Assembly (NCBI GenBank): GCA_963845265.1
Contig: CAWJRN010000007.1
Coordinates: 62,001 to 126,000 of the forward strand
Origin: DYRB01 sp963845265
GTDB taxonomy: Bacteria > Pseudomonadota > Gammaproteobacteria > Chromatiales > Chromatiaceae
Length of the DNA: 64,000 nt
Reading direction: 5' to 3'
Shown here: positions 19,787 through 28,720 of the stretch, piece by piece
Position numbering within the stretch: the first letter of the stretch is position 1
How the letters are laid out: the number at the start of each line of letters is the position of its first letter
Made by a program: the position numbers and the translations under genes
The notes under the pieces: model-generated
Database searches by the model: none
What the model was told of the DNA's origin: nothing
The model's input: only the letters and a program-made list of their open reading frames with translations

Positions 19787-21139
19787 ATGAATCGCTCCCT
19801 CCTCCCCGCGCTCCTTGCCGGTCTCATCTTGGCGGCCCCGCCCCTGGCCATGGCGGACGACCTGTTGGCGATTTATGACATGGCGGTACAGAGCGACCCG
19901 ATTCTCAAGGAGGCGGAGTCCAACCTCTATGCCACCCGCGAGGTCAAGCCGCAGGCCAAGGCCCTGTTGTTGCCGAACATAGGTATTTCGGGCGACGTGA
20001 CCTACAACAACATTCGCACTCGGGGGAGTAATGCGGCAGGGAGCTTCAACCGCAGCGACAGTTTCACCGATGGATCCCTGTCCCCGGTCATCACCCAGAC
20101 CGTGTACAACCGCGCCAACTGGATGCAACTCAAGCAGACGGACAGCACCATCGCCCAGGCCGAAGCACAGTACAGCAGCGCCCAGATCGACCTCATGTCG
20201 CGTACCACCGTGGCCTACTTCGAGGTCCTAAGGGCGGCCGACGCGGTGCGGGTGTCCGAGTCCCTGGTGCGTGCCAACGAGCGGCAGCTAGATCAGTCCA
20301 AGCAGCGCTTCGAGGTTGGCCTGGTGGCTATCACCGACGTCAATGAGAGTCAGGCCGCCTACGACCTGTCCCGCGCCAACCTGATCCTCGCCCAAAACAA
20401 CATGGACAACCAATGGGAGGCTCTGCGCAAGATTGTGGGTCCCATCCAGGTACCACTGTCCCGCCTGGGCGACAAGCTGCCCCTCGCACCGCCCGCACCC
20501 AACGACATTAATCAGTGGGTCGAGGCGGCCATGCAGGGCAACTACGGCATCGTCGCCGCCACCCAGGCGGAGGAGGCGGCCAAGAAGAACATCGAGATCC
20601 AGAGGTCCGGGCACTACCCGACGCTTGAGGCCAACGCCGGCTACCAATGGACGCGATCTACGGCAGATTTCAACACGGACATCGATGGCGCCTTCATTGG
20701 GCTTCAGGTCAACATGCCCATCTACCAGGGTGGGGCCGTGGACTCCCGCACACGTCAGGCCGGCTACCAGTTGCGCGCTGCCCAGGACCAACTCGACCAA
20801 CAGCGCCGCGAGGTGACCCAGCAGGTAAAGGACGCCTTCCGCGGCATCATCTCCTCCATCAGTGATGTGCAAGCGCGCCAGGCGGCGGTGGTCTCGGCAC
20901 GTAGCAACCTGGAATCCACCCAGGCCGGTCTGGAGGTGGGTACCCGCACACAGGTGGACGTGCTCAACGCCCAGAGATCCCTGTTCCAGGCCGAGTTTGA
21001 CTATCTTAGCTCCCGCTACGACTATGTGATCAATGGGGTCAATCTGCACCAGGCCACCAGCACCCTGACCCGGGACGTGCTGGCCAAGGGCAACGCCTGG
21101 TTGACCGCCACGGACCCTGTGTTGCCGCCCGCCTACTAG
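19787..21139 (+). CDS. tolC: TolC-family outer-membrane efflux protein
   Basis: Outer-membrane channel and periplasmic tunnel for type I secretion and tripartite drug efflux. The 450 aa protein has a signal peptide (MNRSLLPALLAGLILAAPPL, cleaved before 'DDLLAIYD'), then two repeats of the OEP fold; recognisable segments are 'DLLAIYDMAVQSDPILKEAE', 'NRANWMQLKQTDSTIAQAEA' and 'GLEVGTRTQVDVLNAQRSLF', all TolC-specific. Start at 19787 is set by the signal peptide. Neighbours do not include an inner-membrane pump, as is usual for a housekeeping TolC. Confidence 0.94.
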   Translation: MNRSLLPALLAGLILAAPPLAMADDLLAIYDMAVQSDPILKEAESNLYATREVKPQAKALLLPNIGISGDVTYNNIRTRGSNAAGSFNRSDSFTDGSLSPVITQTVYNRANWMQLKQTDSTIAQAEAQYSSAQIDLMSRTTVAYFEVLRAADAVRVSESLVRANERQLDQSKQRFEVGLVAITDVNESQAAYDLSRANLILAQNNMDNQWEALRKIVGPIQVPLSRLGDKLPLAPPAPNDINQWVEAAMQGNYGIVAATQAEEAAKKNIEIQRSGHYPTLEANAGYQWTRSTADFNTDIDGAFIGLQVNMPIYQGGAVDSRTRQAGYQLRAAQDQLDQQRREVTQQVKDAFRGIISSISDVQARQAAVVSARSNLESTQAGLEVGTRTQVDVLNAQRSLFQAEFDYLSSRYDYVINGVNLHQATSTLTRDVLAKGNAWLTATDPVLPPAY

Positions 21140-21170
21140 GCCGATGGCGCCGAAGGTCAAGCGTAAGCGG

Positions 21171-21277
21171 TAGGGTGGATAAGCCAAGCGCATCCACCGC
21201 AGGCGCGCTGGTGGATGCGGCGCGCATGGACCTTTTGCCAAACATCAGGCGCAGCGCGACGCGCCTTATCCACCCTA
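21171..21277. repeat. Intergenic palindromic repeat bounded by TAGGGTGGATAAG inverted ends
   Basis: The 107 bp segment begins TAGGGTGGATAAG and ends CTTATCCACCCTA, a perfect 13 bp inverted repeat. Internally it contains further GCATCCACC/GGTGGATGC palindromes. The same core is found once at 36353-36380 and in variant form at 16753 and 45806. It sits between tolC and aroC and is likely a chromosomal REP/MITE-type repeat. Confidence 0.65.
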
Positions 21278-21313
21278 CAGATACTTGGCGCATTTCGGCG
21301 CGGCGGTACGACC

Positions 21314-22420
21314 ATGTCCGGTAACAGCTTCGGCAAACTCTTTGTGGTGACCGGCTTCGGCGAGAGCCACGGCCCGGCCATCGGGGCCGTCGTGGACGGC
21401 TGCCCGCCCGGGCTACCCCTGTGCGAGGCGGATCTCCAACTGGACCTGGACCGGCGTCGTCCGGGCAAGTCCCGCCACACGACCCAGCGGCGCGAGTCCG
21501 ATACCGTCCAGATCCTCTCCGGGGTCTTCGAGGGGGTTACCACAGGCACGCCCATCGGGCTGATCATCCAGAATGAAGATCAGCGCTCCAAGGACTACTC
21601 CGAGATCTCAGCGAAGTTCCGGCCGGGCCACGCCGACTATACCTACACCATGAAATACGGCCTCCGCGATCATCGCGGCGGGGGGCGCTCCTCGGCGCGG
21701 GAGACGGCCATGCGGGTGGCAGCCGGGGGCATCGCGAAGAAGTATCTGCGCGAACGCCATGGGGTCCTGATTCGCGGCTTCCTGTCTCAGCTTGGGCCCA
21801 TACGCAACGTCGGGTTCGATTGGGATGTGGTCGAGACCAACCCCTTCTTCTGGCCTGACGCCGAGGCAGTGCCTGTGCTGGAGTCCTACATGGACGACCT
21901 GCGCAAATCAGGGGACTCCGTCGGGGCCGAGGTGACGGTAGTGGCGAGTGGGGTCCCAGTGGGTCTAGGCGAGCCCATCTTCGACCGCCTGGATGCGGAT
22001 ATTGCACACGCCCTGATGAGCATCAATGCGGTCAAGGGGGTAGAGATCGGGGCCGGTTTCGCCTGTGTCGCCCAGAGGGGCAGCGAGCACCGCGATGAGC
22101 TGACGCCGGACGGTTTCCTCAGCAACAACGCAGGAGGTGTCCTGGGGGGCATCTCCACCGGGCAGGACATCGTTGCCCGCCTGGCGCTCAAGCCGACCTC
22201 CAGTATCCGGCTGCCGGGACGCACCCTGGATCAGCACGGACAGGCGGCCGAGGTGGTCACCCTGGGGCGCCACGACCCCTGCGTTGGCATCCGTGCCACC
22301 CCCATCGCGGAGGCCATGTTGGCCATGGTGCTGATGGACCACCTACTGCGGCATCGGGGTCAGAACGCGGATGTGCAGCCTCCCTTGTCCGGGGTGCCGG
22401 CAGGGCGCGGCGGGATCTGA
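21314..22420 (+). CDS. aroC: Chorismate synthase
   Basis: Converts EPSP to chorismate, last step of the shikimate pathway, with reduced FMN as cofactor. The protein is 368 aa (typical 350-390). The start MSGNSFGKLFVVTGFGESHG at 21314 provides the first family signature, with the catalytic His in 'GESHG'; the second and third signatures 'GGGRSSARETAMRVAAGGIA' and 'RHDPCVGIRATPIAEAM' are intact. Preceded by the palindromic repeat; the MFS gene follows after 31 bp and could be cotranscribed. Confidence 0.96.
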   Translation: MSGNSFGKLFVVTGFGESHGPAIGAVVDGCPPGLPLCEADLQLDLDRRRPGKSRHTTQRRESDTVQILSGVFEGVTTGTPIGLIIQNEDQRSKDYSEISAKFRPGHADYTYTMKYGLRDHRGGGRSSARETAMRVAAGGIAKKYLRERHGVLIRGFLSQLGPIRNVGFDWDVVETNPFFWPDAEAVPVLESYMDDLRKSGDSVGAEVTVVASGVPVGLGEPIFDRLDADIAHALMSINAVKGVEIGAGFACVAQRGSEHRDELTPDGFLSNNAGGVLGGISTGQDIVARLALKPTSSIRLPGRTLDQHGQAAEVVTLGRHDPCVGIRATPIAEAMLAMVLMDHLLRHRGQNADVQPPLSGVPAGRGGI

Positions 22421-22451
22421 GCCCCTGGACCCCGATTCGGTCTGACCGTTC

Positions 22452-23591
22452 ATGCCCTACTGGCGGTTGTCAGGGTACTACCTGTTCTACTTCGGTGCCC
22501 TCGGTGCCCTGGTGCCCTACTGGGGGCTCTATCTACAGGATCGGGGTCTGACCCCTTTGGCCATCGGCGAGTTGATGGCCATCCTCACCGGGACCAAGCT
22601 GATCGCCCCCCCCTTGCTGGGTTGGCTTGCCGACCACACCGGGGCCGGCATGCGCCTGGTGCGGATCGCCAGTGCCCTGGCGGCCCTGAGCTTCGGCACC
22701 ATCTTCCTCGCCGAGGGCTTCTGGGGTATTGCCGCGGTCATGTTCGTGGCGAGCTGCTTCTGGAATGCGGCCTTGCCCCAGATGGAGGCCATCACCTTCA
22801 ATCACCTGGGGGATCGAGCGAACCGCTATGCGGGGGTGCGCCTGTGGGGGTCGGTCGGCTTTATCCTGACCGTCTCCTGCCTTGGTTGGGTGGTGCAGGG
22901 ATGGGGGATTGGACTGCTGCCATGGTTCGTCCTCGCCCTGTTCTGCGGGATCTGGGTGGCGAGCCTGGTGGTCCCCGATGCCCCCAGGGGGCATCAGGGT
23001 AAGGGCGAGGATGCCCTGCGCCGGTTGCTACGGCGCCCCGAAATTCTTGCCTTTCTGGCCGCTGGTCTGCTCATGCAGGTCAGTCATGGGGCCTACTACG
23101 CCTTCTACTCCATTTATCTCAAGTCCGTGGGTTACACCGGGCTTGCGGTAGGTGGGCTCTGGGCATGGGCGGTGTTTGTCGAAGTGCTGGTTTTTCTCGG
23201 CATGCACCGGTTGCTGGAGCACTTCGGGGCCAGGCGAGTCCTGTTGGCAAGCTTGGCACTGGCTGTGCTGCGCTGGTTGCTGATCGGCAATCTGGTGGAC
23301 CTGGTCGCGGTCCAGGTGCTGGCACAGGCACTGCACGCCGCGACCTTCGGTGCCTTCCATGCCTCTGCCATCCACCTGGCACACCATTACTTTCCCGGGC
23401 GGGCCCAGGGCCGGGGGCAGGCACTCTACAACAGCCTGAGCTTCGGGGCCGGTGGTGCGGCAGGCAGTCTGCTGGCGGGGCGGCTGTGGTCGGAGTCGGA
23501 CCCGGCGGTGACCTTCGGCGTCGCCGCCTTGGCTGCCGGGGTGGGGTGGTTGATCGCGTGGATATGGGTGGACCGTGCGAGGCGGTTCTGA
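22452..23591 (+). CDS. MFS permease of the HcaT/LacY-like group (MFS_1-like)
   Basis: A 379 aa integral membrane protein with twelve hydrophobic segments. N-terminal text 'YWRLSGYYLFYFGALGALVP' and the loop 'GWLADHTGAGMRLVRIASAL' match the 3-phenylpropionate transporter-like branch (HcaT, YwbF), which is common as a single gene in gammaproteobacteria without aromatic degradation genes. Substrate unknown; nucleoside or organic-acid export are alternatives. It follows aroC at 31 bp and precedes ppk2 by about 90 bp. Confidence 0.85.
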   Translation: MPYWRLSGYYLFYFGALGALVPYWGLYLQDRGLTPLAIGELMAILTGTKLIAPPLLGWLADHTGAGMRLVRIASALAALSFGTIFLAEGFWGIAAVMFVASCFWNAALPQMEAITFNHLGDRANRYAGVRLWGSVGFILTVSCLGWVVQGWGIGLLPWFVLALFCGIWVASLVVPDAPRGHQGKGEDALRRLLRRPEILAFLAAGLLMQVSHGAYYAFYSIYLKSVGYTGLAVGGLWAWAVFVEVLVFLGMHRLLEHFGARRVLLASLALAVLRWLLIGNLVDLVAVQVLAQALHAATFGAFHASAIHLAHHYFPGRAQGRGQALYNSLSFGAGGAAGSLLAGRLWSESDPAVTFGVAALAAGVGWLIAWIWVDRARRF

Positions 23592-23684
23592 ACTGTCATG
23601 GATCATTTGCGAGTGCCTGCCGGATGAAGGATCATGGTAAGCCAACCCCACAACGGTGGGGTGATGCAACCAGAGGGCACTCTC

Positions 23685-24608
23685 ATGACCGATATGCCGA
23701 CGACACCGAACACCGAGGAACCCAGCCAAATGCATGGGGCGGAGATGGGGCTGGACGAATTGACGGCTGCCCATGCCGCGTTGCGTAGCGAGCTGGCGTC
23801 GGTCAAGGCAGAGGCGCGCAAGGCGATCACTCGCCGGAACGAAGAAGAGGCCCTCAAGCCCTATCAGGCCGAGTTGATCCAGCTCCAAAAGTACCTGGAG
23901 AGCAATCGCACCCGAATGATCATCCTGTTCGAGGGGCGCGACGCTGCGGGCAAGGGCGGGACCATTCGTCGCATGACCCGTTACATGAACGAAAAGCACT
24001 ATCGGGTGGTCGCCCTGGGCAAGCCCACGGAGCAGCAGGTGACCCAGTGGTTCTTCCAGCGTTATGTGGAGCAGTTCCCGCGTGGCGGCGAAATGGTACT
24101 ATTCGACCGCAGTTGGTACAACCGGGCCGTGGTGGAGCCCATCTTCGGGTTTTGCACCCCGAAGCAGTATGACGATTTCATGCATGGCGTAGTCGGTTTC
24201 GAGAAGGACTTGGTGCGCCAGGAGACCTTGCTCGTGAAGCTTTATTTCAGCGTCACCAAGGACGAGCAGGCGCGTCGATTCGAGCGGCGCAAGACCGATA
24301 CGTTGCGCCAGTGGAAGTTGTCCGAGATCGATGTGCAGGCCCAGGACCGCTGGGACGACTTTACCCACCAGAAGCATGAGATGCTGCGCCGCACCCATAC
24401 CTCCCATGCGCCCTGGACGGTGATCCGCTCCAACAATAAGTTCAAAGCGCGGCTCAACGCGTTGAAGGTCGTCCTCAATAGCGTCCCCTACGAACGGCTC
24501 GACAGGGACCTGGATTATGTCCCGGACCCGAGCATCGTCATCTCCGGTGCCAGGGAGTTGGAGATCATGGAAGCCCAGATGCTGCGCGCCGGCAAATTCA
24601 TTTCCTGA
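23685..24608 (+). CDS. ppk2: Polyphosphate kinase 2 (PPK2 class), second copy
   Basis: Paralogue of the gene at 17380. The 307 aa product has Walker A 'FEGRDAAGKGGTIRRM', Walker B 'VLFDRSWYNRAVVEPIFGF' and the lid 'FERRKTDTLRQWKLSE'. The start MTDMPTTPNTEE at 23685 has AGAGGG eight bases upstream; an ATG at 23634 gives 17 extra residues and has a Shine-Dalgarno element that is too close (AAGGA with 2 bp). A coiled-coil or helical lead-in of about 40 residues precedes the kinase fold. Having two distinct copies may reflect different nucleotide preference (ADP versus GDP or AMP), which sequence alone does not settle. Confidence 0.9.
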   Translation: MTDMPTTPNTEEPSQMHGAEMGLDELTAAHAALRSELASVKAEARKAITRRNEEEALKPYQAELIQLQKYLESNRTRMIILFEGRDAAGKGGTIRRMTRYMNEKHYRVVALGKPTEQQVTQWFFQRYVEQFPRGGEMVLFDRSWYNRAVVEPIFGFCTPKQYDDFMHGVVGFEKDLVRQETLLVKLYFSVTKDEQARRFERRKTDTLRQWKLSEIDVQAQDRWDDFTHQKHEMLRRTHTSHAPWTVIRSNNKFKARLNALKVVLNSVPYERLDRDLDYVPDPSIVISGARELEIMEAQMLRAGKFIS

Positions 24609-24631
24609 TCCCAGGCCCCGAGTGCGGTGCG

Positions 24632-24667
24632 CGCACATCCACCCAAGAGTCCCTGGGTGGATGTGCG
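24632..24667. repeat. Perfect 14-bp hairpin between ppk2 and the secreted phosphoesterase
   Basis: CGCACATCCACCCA and TGGGTGGATGTGCG form a perfect 14 bp stem with an 8 nt loop. There is no T-tract on either side, so it is not a typical intrinsic terminator; it may stabilise the ppk2 mRNA 3' end or belong to the GGTGGAT repeat family seen elsewhere in the window. Confidence 0.6.
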
Positions 24668-24692
24668 AAGTACATCCGCTGCGGGCGCTCCC

Positions 24693-25634
24693 ATGCGCAA
24701 CTCTATCCAACGATTGGCTTTGGTCCTCGCCGTGGGGTTGATGAGCCTTGCCGGGCCCGCCTTGGCGGAGCCCTTGAGGTTCTTCGCCATGGGCGATGCG
24801 CCTTACTCCGAGTGGGAGTTCATGCAACTGGAGGGGCTGCTGGCGGATGTCGGCGATGCCAGCCCCGCCTTTGTCATCCATGTCGGAGACATCAAGTCCG
24901 GCAGCAGCGTCTGTACCGATGGCTATATCGCACGCATCGCGAAGCTGTTTGGCAGCGTGTCGGCCCCCGTCGCCTATACCCCCGGAGACAATGAATGGAC
25001 CGACTGTGGGCGCACCGGGGGTGACCCGAAACAGCGCCTCGCGGCCCTCCGCAGGGACTTCTATGGCGACCCCGCGGTGCTGCGTCTGGCCACTCTCGGG
25101 GCGGTGCACCCGGACCCGGACTACCCGGAGAATTACTGGTTTTCCGCCGGCGGGGCAATGTTCGTCGCCGTGCATGTGGTCGGCAGCGACAACGGCCTGA
25201 ACAGCAATGAGACCGACGCGGAGACGGAGTGGCGGGCGCGCTCCGCGGCGAATCGGACCCTCTTGAAGGGGGCCGTGAAGGCGGCGAAGGGCAACGGGGC
25301 GCGGGCCCTTGTGATATTTCTCCAGGCCAATCCCCTATTCGGCGATCGGGATGAGGACAACGGCTTTGCGTCGTTCTTGGCAGATTTGGAGTGGGTTCTG
25401 ACGGCCTTCCCCGGTCTCGTCCTGGTCATCCATGGTGACACCCACCATTACGTCTTGGATCACCCGCTCACGGACCCGGTGTCGGGCGAGGCGGAGTTGC
25501 GCCTGACGCGCCTGGAGGTCCCTGGCTCGCCGCTGGTCGCCGGGGTTTGGGTCACCTTTGACCCCGATGCAGATGAGCCCTTCTCCTTCAGCCGGGGCGG
25601 ATCGGAGATCCCTTCCCAGCCCGGAGGGCCATAG
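24693..25634 (+). CDS. Secreted metallophosphoesterase-like protein
   Basis: A 313 aa protein with an N-terminal signal peptide (MRNSIQRLALVLAVGLMSLA, cleaved after 'GPALAE'). Metal-binding motifs of the calcineurin fold are recognisable: 'MGDAPYS' (D first ligand; no D-x-H), 'IHVGDIKSG' (GD), 'TPGDNEWTDC' (GDNE in place of GNHD) and 'VIHGDTHHY' (GDxHH). The GDNE variant is a known alternative in periplasmic calcineurin-like proteins. Substrate unknown. The start at 24693 is chosen by the signal peptide. Placement after ppk2 suggests, but does not prove, a role in phosphate metabolism. Confidence 0.72.
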   Translation: MRNSIQRLALVLAVGLMSLAGPALAEPLRFFAMGDAPYSEWEFMQLEGLLADVGDASPAFVIHVGDIKSGSSVCTDGYIARIAKLFGSVSAPVAYTPGDNEWTDCGRTGGDPKQRLAALRRDFYGDPAVLRLATLGAVHPDPDYPENYWFSAGGAMFVAVHVVGSDNGLNSNETDAETEWRARSAANRTLLKGAVKAAKGNGARALVIFLQANPLFGDRDEDNGFASFLADLEWVLTAFPGLVLVIHGDTHHYVLDHPLTDPVSGEAELRLTRLEVPGSPLVAGVWVTFDPDADEPFSFSRGGSEIPSQPGGP

Positions 25635-25718
25635 CCTGGACGCCCGAAGGGCGATCTGTCGTCTCCGGGTTCAATCGAGGCTAAGAGCCCGCTTCCCGCA
25701 CTCCCCACTGCGCGACCG

Positions 25719-28091
25719 TTAATGCGCCTTGGCCTGCTCGGCCAGGTATAGCCAGGTCTCGATGACGGTGTCGGGGTTGAGCGACATGCTGCCGATCCCT
25801 TGGTCTAGCAGCCACTTGGCAAGGTCCGGGTGGTCCGATGGGCCCTGTCCGCAGATGCCGACGTACTTGCCCTGCTTGCGGCAAGCGGCAATGGCTAGGG
25901 ACAGCATGTGCTTGACTGCCGGGTCGCGCTCGTCGAAGTCGACGGCGATCAGGGCCGAGTCCCGGTCCAGACCCAGGGTGAGCTGGGTCATGTCGTTGGA
26001 GCCGATGGAGAAGCCGTCGAAGTACTCCAGGAACTGCTCCGCCAGCACGGCGTTGGACGGGATCTCGCACATCATGATGAGCCTTAGCCCGTTGACTCCG
26101 CGGCCTAGCCCCTGCTCCGCCAGGGCCTCGACGACGGCCTTGGCCTGCTTGAGCGTGCGCACGAAGGGGATCATGACCTCCACGTTGGTCAGGCCCATGT
26201 CGTTGCGGACCCGCTTGAGGGCCTCGCACTCCAACTCAAAGCAGGCGCGGAAGGACTCGGAGATATACCGACCGGCCCCGCGGAAGCCGATCATGGGGTT
26301 CTCCTCATGGGGCTCGTAACGCGGCCCGCCCACCAGATTGGCGTACTCGTTGGACTTGAAGTCCGACATGCGCACGATCACCGGATTGGGGGCGAAGGCC
26401 GCCGCCAGGGTGGCGATGCCCTCGGTGAGGCGCGCCACGTAGAACTCCCTAGGCGATGGGTAGGCGGCGATACGCGGGGCGATCTCGGCCTTGAGGTCCG
26501 CCGGCAGGGCGTCGTACTCCAGCAGGGCCTTGGGGTGGATGCCGATGGTGTTGTTGATGATGAACTCAAGGCGCGCCAGGCCGATGCCCTTGTTGGGGGT
26601 GGCGGCGAAGGCGAAGGCGCGGTCCGGGTTGGCCACGTTCATCATGATCTTGACCGGGATCTCCGGCATCTTCGACAGCTCGATGGTCTTGTGCTCGTAG
26701 GGGATGAGCCCGGCGTAGATGAAGCCGGTGTCGCCCTCGGCGCAGGAGACCGTCACCTCGTCGCCGTCGCGGATGTTATCGGTGGCGTTGGAGCAGCCCA
26801 CCACAGCGGGCACGCCCAGCTCTCGGGCGATGATGGCGGCGTGGCAGGTGCGCCCGCCGCGGTCGGTGACGATGGCCGCCGCGCGCTTCATGATCGGCTC
26901 CCAGTCGGGGTCGGTCATGTCGGCGATGAGCACGTCCCCGGGCTTGACCCGGTCCATGTCGGCGATGGAGGCGACCACCCGGGCCGTCCCGGAGCCGATG
27001 CGGTTGCCGATGCTGCGCCCGCTGGCCCGCACCTCGCCCTTGCCCTGGAGGGTGTAGCGCTCGATGACCTGGCCGCTGCGGCTCTGCACCGTCTCCGGCC
27101 GCGCCTGGACCACGTAGAGCTTGCCGTCCAGCCCGTCCTTGGCCCACTCGATGTCCATGGGGCGGCCATAGTGCTGCTCGATCAGCACCGCCTGGCGGGC
27201 CAGTTCCATGACCTCCTCGTCGGTAATCGAGAAGCGGGCCCGGTCCGCGTCCGGGACGTCCTCGGTGCGCACGGGCGAGGCGCTGCCGGGTTCCGCGTAG
27301 ACCATGCGGATGGCCTTGGCGCCCACGCCGCGGCGCAGGACCGCCGGGTGCCCGGCGGCCAGGGTCGGCTTGTAGACATAGAACTCGTCGGGATTGACGG
27401 CCCCCTGGACCACCATCTCGCCGAGGCCGTAGCTCGAGGTCACGAAGACCACGTCGCGGAAGCCCGACTCGGTGTCCAGGGTGAACATGACCCCGGAGGC
27501 GGCCAAGTCACTGCGCACCATGCGCTGGATGCCGGCGGACAGGGCCACATGGCGATGCTCGAAGCCCTGGTGGACCCGGTAGGCGATGGCGCGATCATTG
27601 AACAGGGAGGCGAAGACCTCCTTGATGGCGTGCTTGATATTGTCCAGGCCCTGGACGTTGAGGAAGGTCTCCTGCTGGCCGGCGAAGGAGGCGTCCGGCA
27701 GGTCTTCCGCGGTGGCCGAGGAGCGCACCGCCCAGGAGGCCTCGCCCCCGAGCCCGGCGGTGAGGGTCGCGAAGGCATCGTCCATGGCCCTCTCCAGCCC
27801 TGCCGGGAAGGGTTGTTGCATGATCCAGCCGCGGATCTTGGGTCCGGTCTCGGCCAGGGCCGCGAGGTCGTCCACGTCCAGCGTATCGAGCAGGGTCTGA
27901 ATGCGCTCGTCGAGCCCGTCGGTGGCGAGGAACTCCCGGTAGGCATCCGCAGTAGTGGCGAAGCCACCTGGGACCTGCACTCCGACGCCTGAGAGGTTGG
28001 CGATCATCTCGCCCAGGGAGGCATTCTTGCCGCCCACCACGGGCACGTCGTCCATCCCGAGATCTTTTAGCCAACGGACGTAGTCGGTCAT
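25719..28091 (-). CDS. ppsA: Phosphoenolpyruvate synthase
   Basis: Makes PEP from pyruvate and ATP, releasing AMP and phosphate; key to gluconeogenesis from C3 compounds. The 790 aa protein is the standard length (E. coli 792). N-terminal ATP-grasp domain with 'VVGGKNASLGEM' and 'SWAVRSSATAEDLPDASFAG', the swivelling phosphohistidine domain with His417 in 'DRGGRTCHAAIIARELGVPA', and the C-terminal PEP-binding barrel ending near 'GICGQGPSDHPDLAKWLLDQ', with the catalytic Cys. The start MTDYVRWLKDLG has no equivalent alternative. No ppsR regulatory kinase gene is adjacent. Confidence 0.96.
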   Translation of the reverse strand: MTDYVRWLKDLGMDDVPVVGGKNASLGEMIANLSGVGVQVPGGFATTADAYREFLATDGLDERIQTLLDTLDVDDLAALAETGPKIRGWIMQQPFPAGLERAMDDAFATLTAGLGGEASWAVRSSATAEDLPDASFAGQQETFLNVQGLDNIKHAIKEVFASLFNDRAIAYRVHQGFEHRHVALSAGIQRMVRSDLAASGVMFTLDTESGFRDVVFVTSSYGLGEMVVQGAVNPDEFYVYKPTLAAGHPAVLRRGVGAKAIRMVYAEPGSASPVRTEDVPDADRARFSITDEEVMELARQAVLIEQHYGRPMDIEWAKDGLDGKLYVVQARPETVQSRSGQVIERYTLQGKGEVRASGRSIGNRIGSGTARVVASIADMDRVKPGDVLIADMTDPDWEPIMKRAAAIVTDRGGRTCHAAIIARELGVPAVVGCSNATDNIRDGDEVTVSCAEGDTGFIYAGLIPYEHKTIELSKMPEIPVKIMMNVANPDRAFAFAATPNKGIGLARLEFIINNTIGIHPKALLEYDALPADLKAEIAPRIAAYPSPREFYVARLTEGIATLAAAFAPNPVIVRMSDFKSNEYANLVGGPRYEPHEENPMIGFRGAGRYISESFRACFELECEALKRVRNDMGLTNVEVMIPFVRTLKQAKAVVEALAEQGLGRGVNGLRLIMMCEIPSNAVLAEQFLEYFDGFSIGSNDMTQLTLGLDRDSALIAVDFDERDPAVKHMLSLAIAACRKQGKYVGICGQGPSDHPDLAKWLLDQGIGSMSLNPDTVIETWLYLAEQAKAH

Positions 28092-28432
28092 GGGGGGTCT
28101 ACCTCTGGTCGCGGGCCTGGTGGCTCGGGCTTAGGGGTCCCGGAGCGGCGGGGCCGTCCCGGGAGGGCATAAAAACCCGGAGGACTATAGACCAGGATGG
28201 CCACGGTGGGGTTGAAGAGCGTCAATGGTTTGGATTGGGACCGGCGGTCCGTGGTCAGAGGCGGACGGAACGACGGAAGGGCGGGGAATACGCGGACAAG
28301 AACAACCGCAATGCTGCCTTACGATGGGCCGAGCTTGCGAGGCCTACAGATCCAGGCCAGCGCAAGCCTCACCCTGTTGGGCCTCGTGCCTCGGCCAAAA
28401 CTAACACGTTCGGCTTGTCGTCGAGGCCTAGC
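28092..28432. other. Intergenic region upstream of ppsA
   Basis: 341 bp between ppsA and the ferritin-like gene, both on the minus strand. It should hold the ppsA promoter (an AT-rich TCTATAGTC-like element reads on the minus strand near 28190) and the 3' end of the ferritin-like transcript. A segment of loose palindromes (AGGCCT, GCCTCG repeats, 28335-28430) looks like a dispersed intergenic repeat. I see no credible gene; a small plus-strand frame here lacks ribosome-binding and homology features. Confidence 0.4.
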
Positions 28433-28720
28433 TTAACCGTGGGCGATAGCCTTGTCGGTGAAGAGATAGTCCTTCAGTTCGTGGTCGAAGGCCGGGTCCT
28501 GGCGACGGATCCACTCCAGGACCATGGCGGCGTGTTCTTTCTCCTCGTCCCGGTTGTGGGCGAGGATGGCCTTCAATTCCGCGTCCTTACAGGCATCGAC
28601 CCGCTGGTTGTACCAGTCGACCGCCTCCAGCTCCTCCATCAGGGAGACGATGGCGCGGTGCATGTCGCGCGTCGTATCGGACAGTTCGCTGATCGGTTCG
28701 TGATAACCCTCGTTGGCCAT
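28433..28720 (-). CDS. Encapsulated-ferritin (EncFtn) family protein without encapsulin-targeting tail
   Basis: A 95 aa two-helix ferritin-like protein. It matches the EncFtn family, whose Rhodospirillum rubrum member forms a decameric ring with a ferroxidase site at the subunit interface: 'HRAIVSLMEELEAVDWYNQR' and 'AILAHNRDEEKEHAAMVLEW' are nearly the family consensus. Expected iron ligands are present at Glu30, Glu60 and His63, with Trp36 and Tyr37 near the metal. The protein stops right after 'YLFTDKAIAHG'; the C-terminal extension that targets the R. rubrum protein to the encapsulin shell is missing and no encapsulin gene lies on either side. GAGGAA stands 8 bp before the ATG. Iron oxidation is inferred from the family. 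Confidence 0.88.
   Translation of the reverse strand: MANEGYHEPISELSDTTRDMHRAIVSLMEELEAVDWYNQRVDACKDAELKAILAHNRDEEKEHAAMVLEWIRRQDPAFDHELKDYLFTDKAIAHG

Noticed and set aside
26307..27992. A 561-codon plus-strand frame opposite ppsA
   Set aside because: It lies entirely antisense to a well-supported PEP synthase, is rich in Gly, Val, His, Asp and Arg as expected for a shadow of a high-GC gene, and has no recognisable domain.
28197..28436. 79-codon plus-strand frame between ppsA and the ferritin-like gene
   Set aside because: No ribosome-binding site, no family resemblance and irregular composition; it lies in a palindrome-rich intergenic piece.
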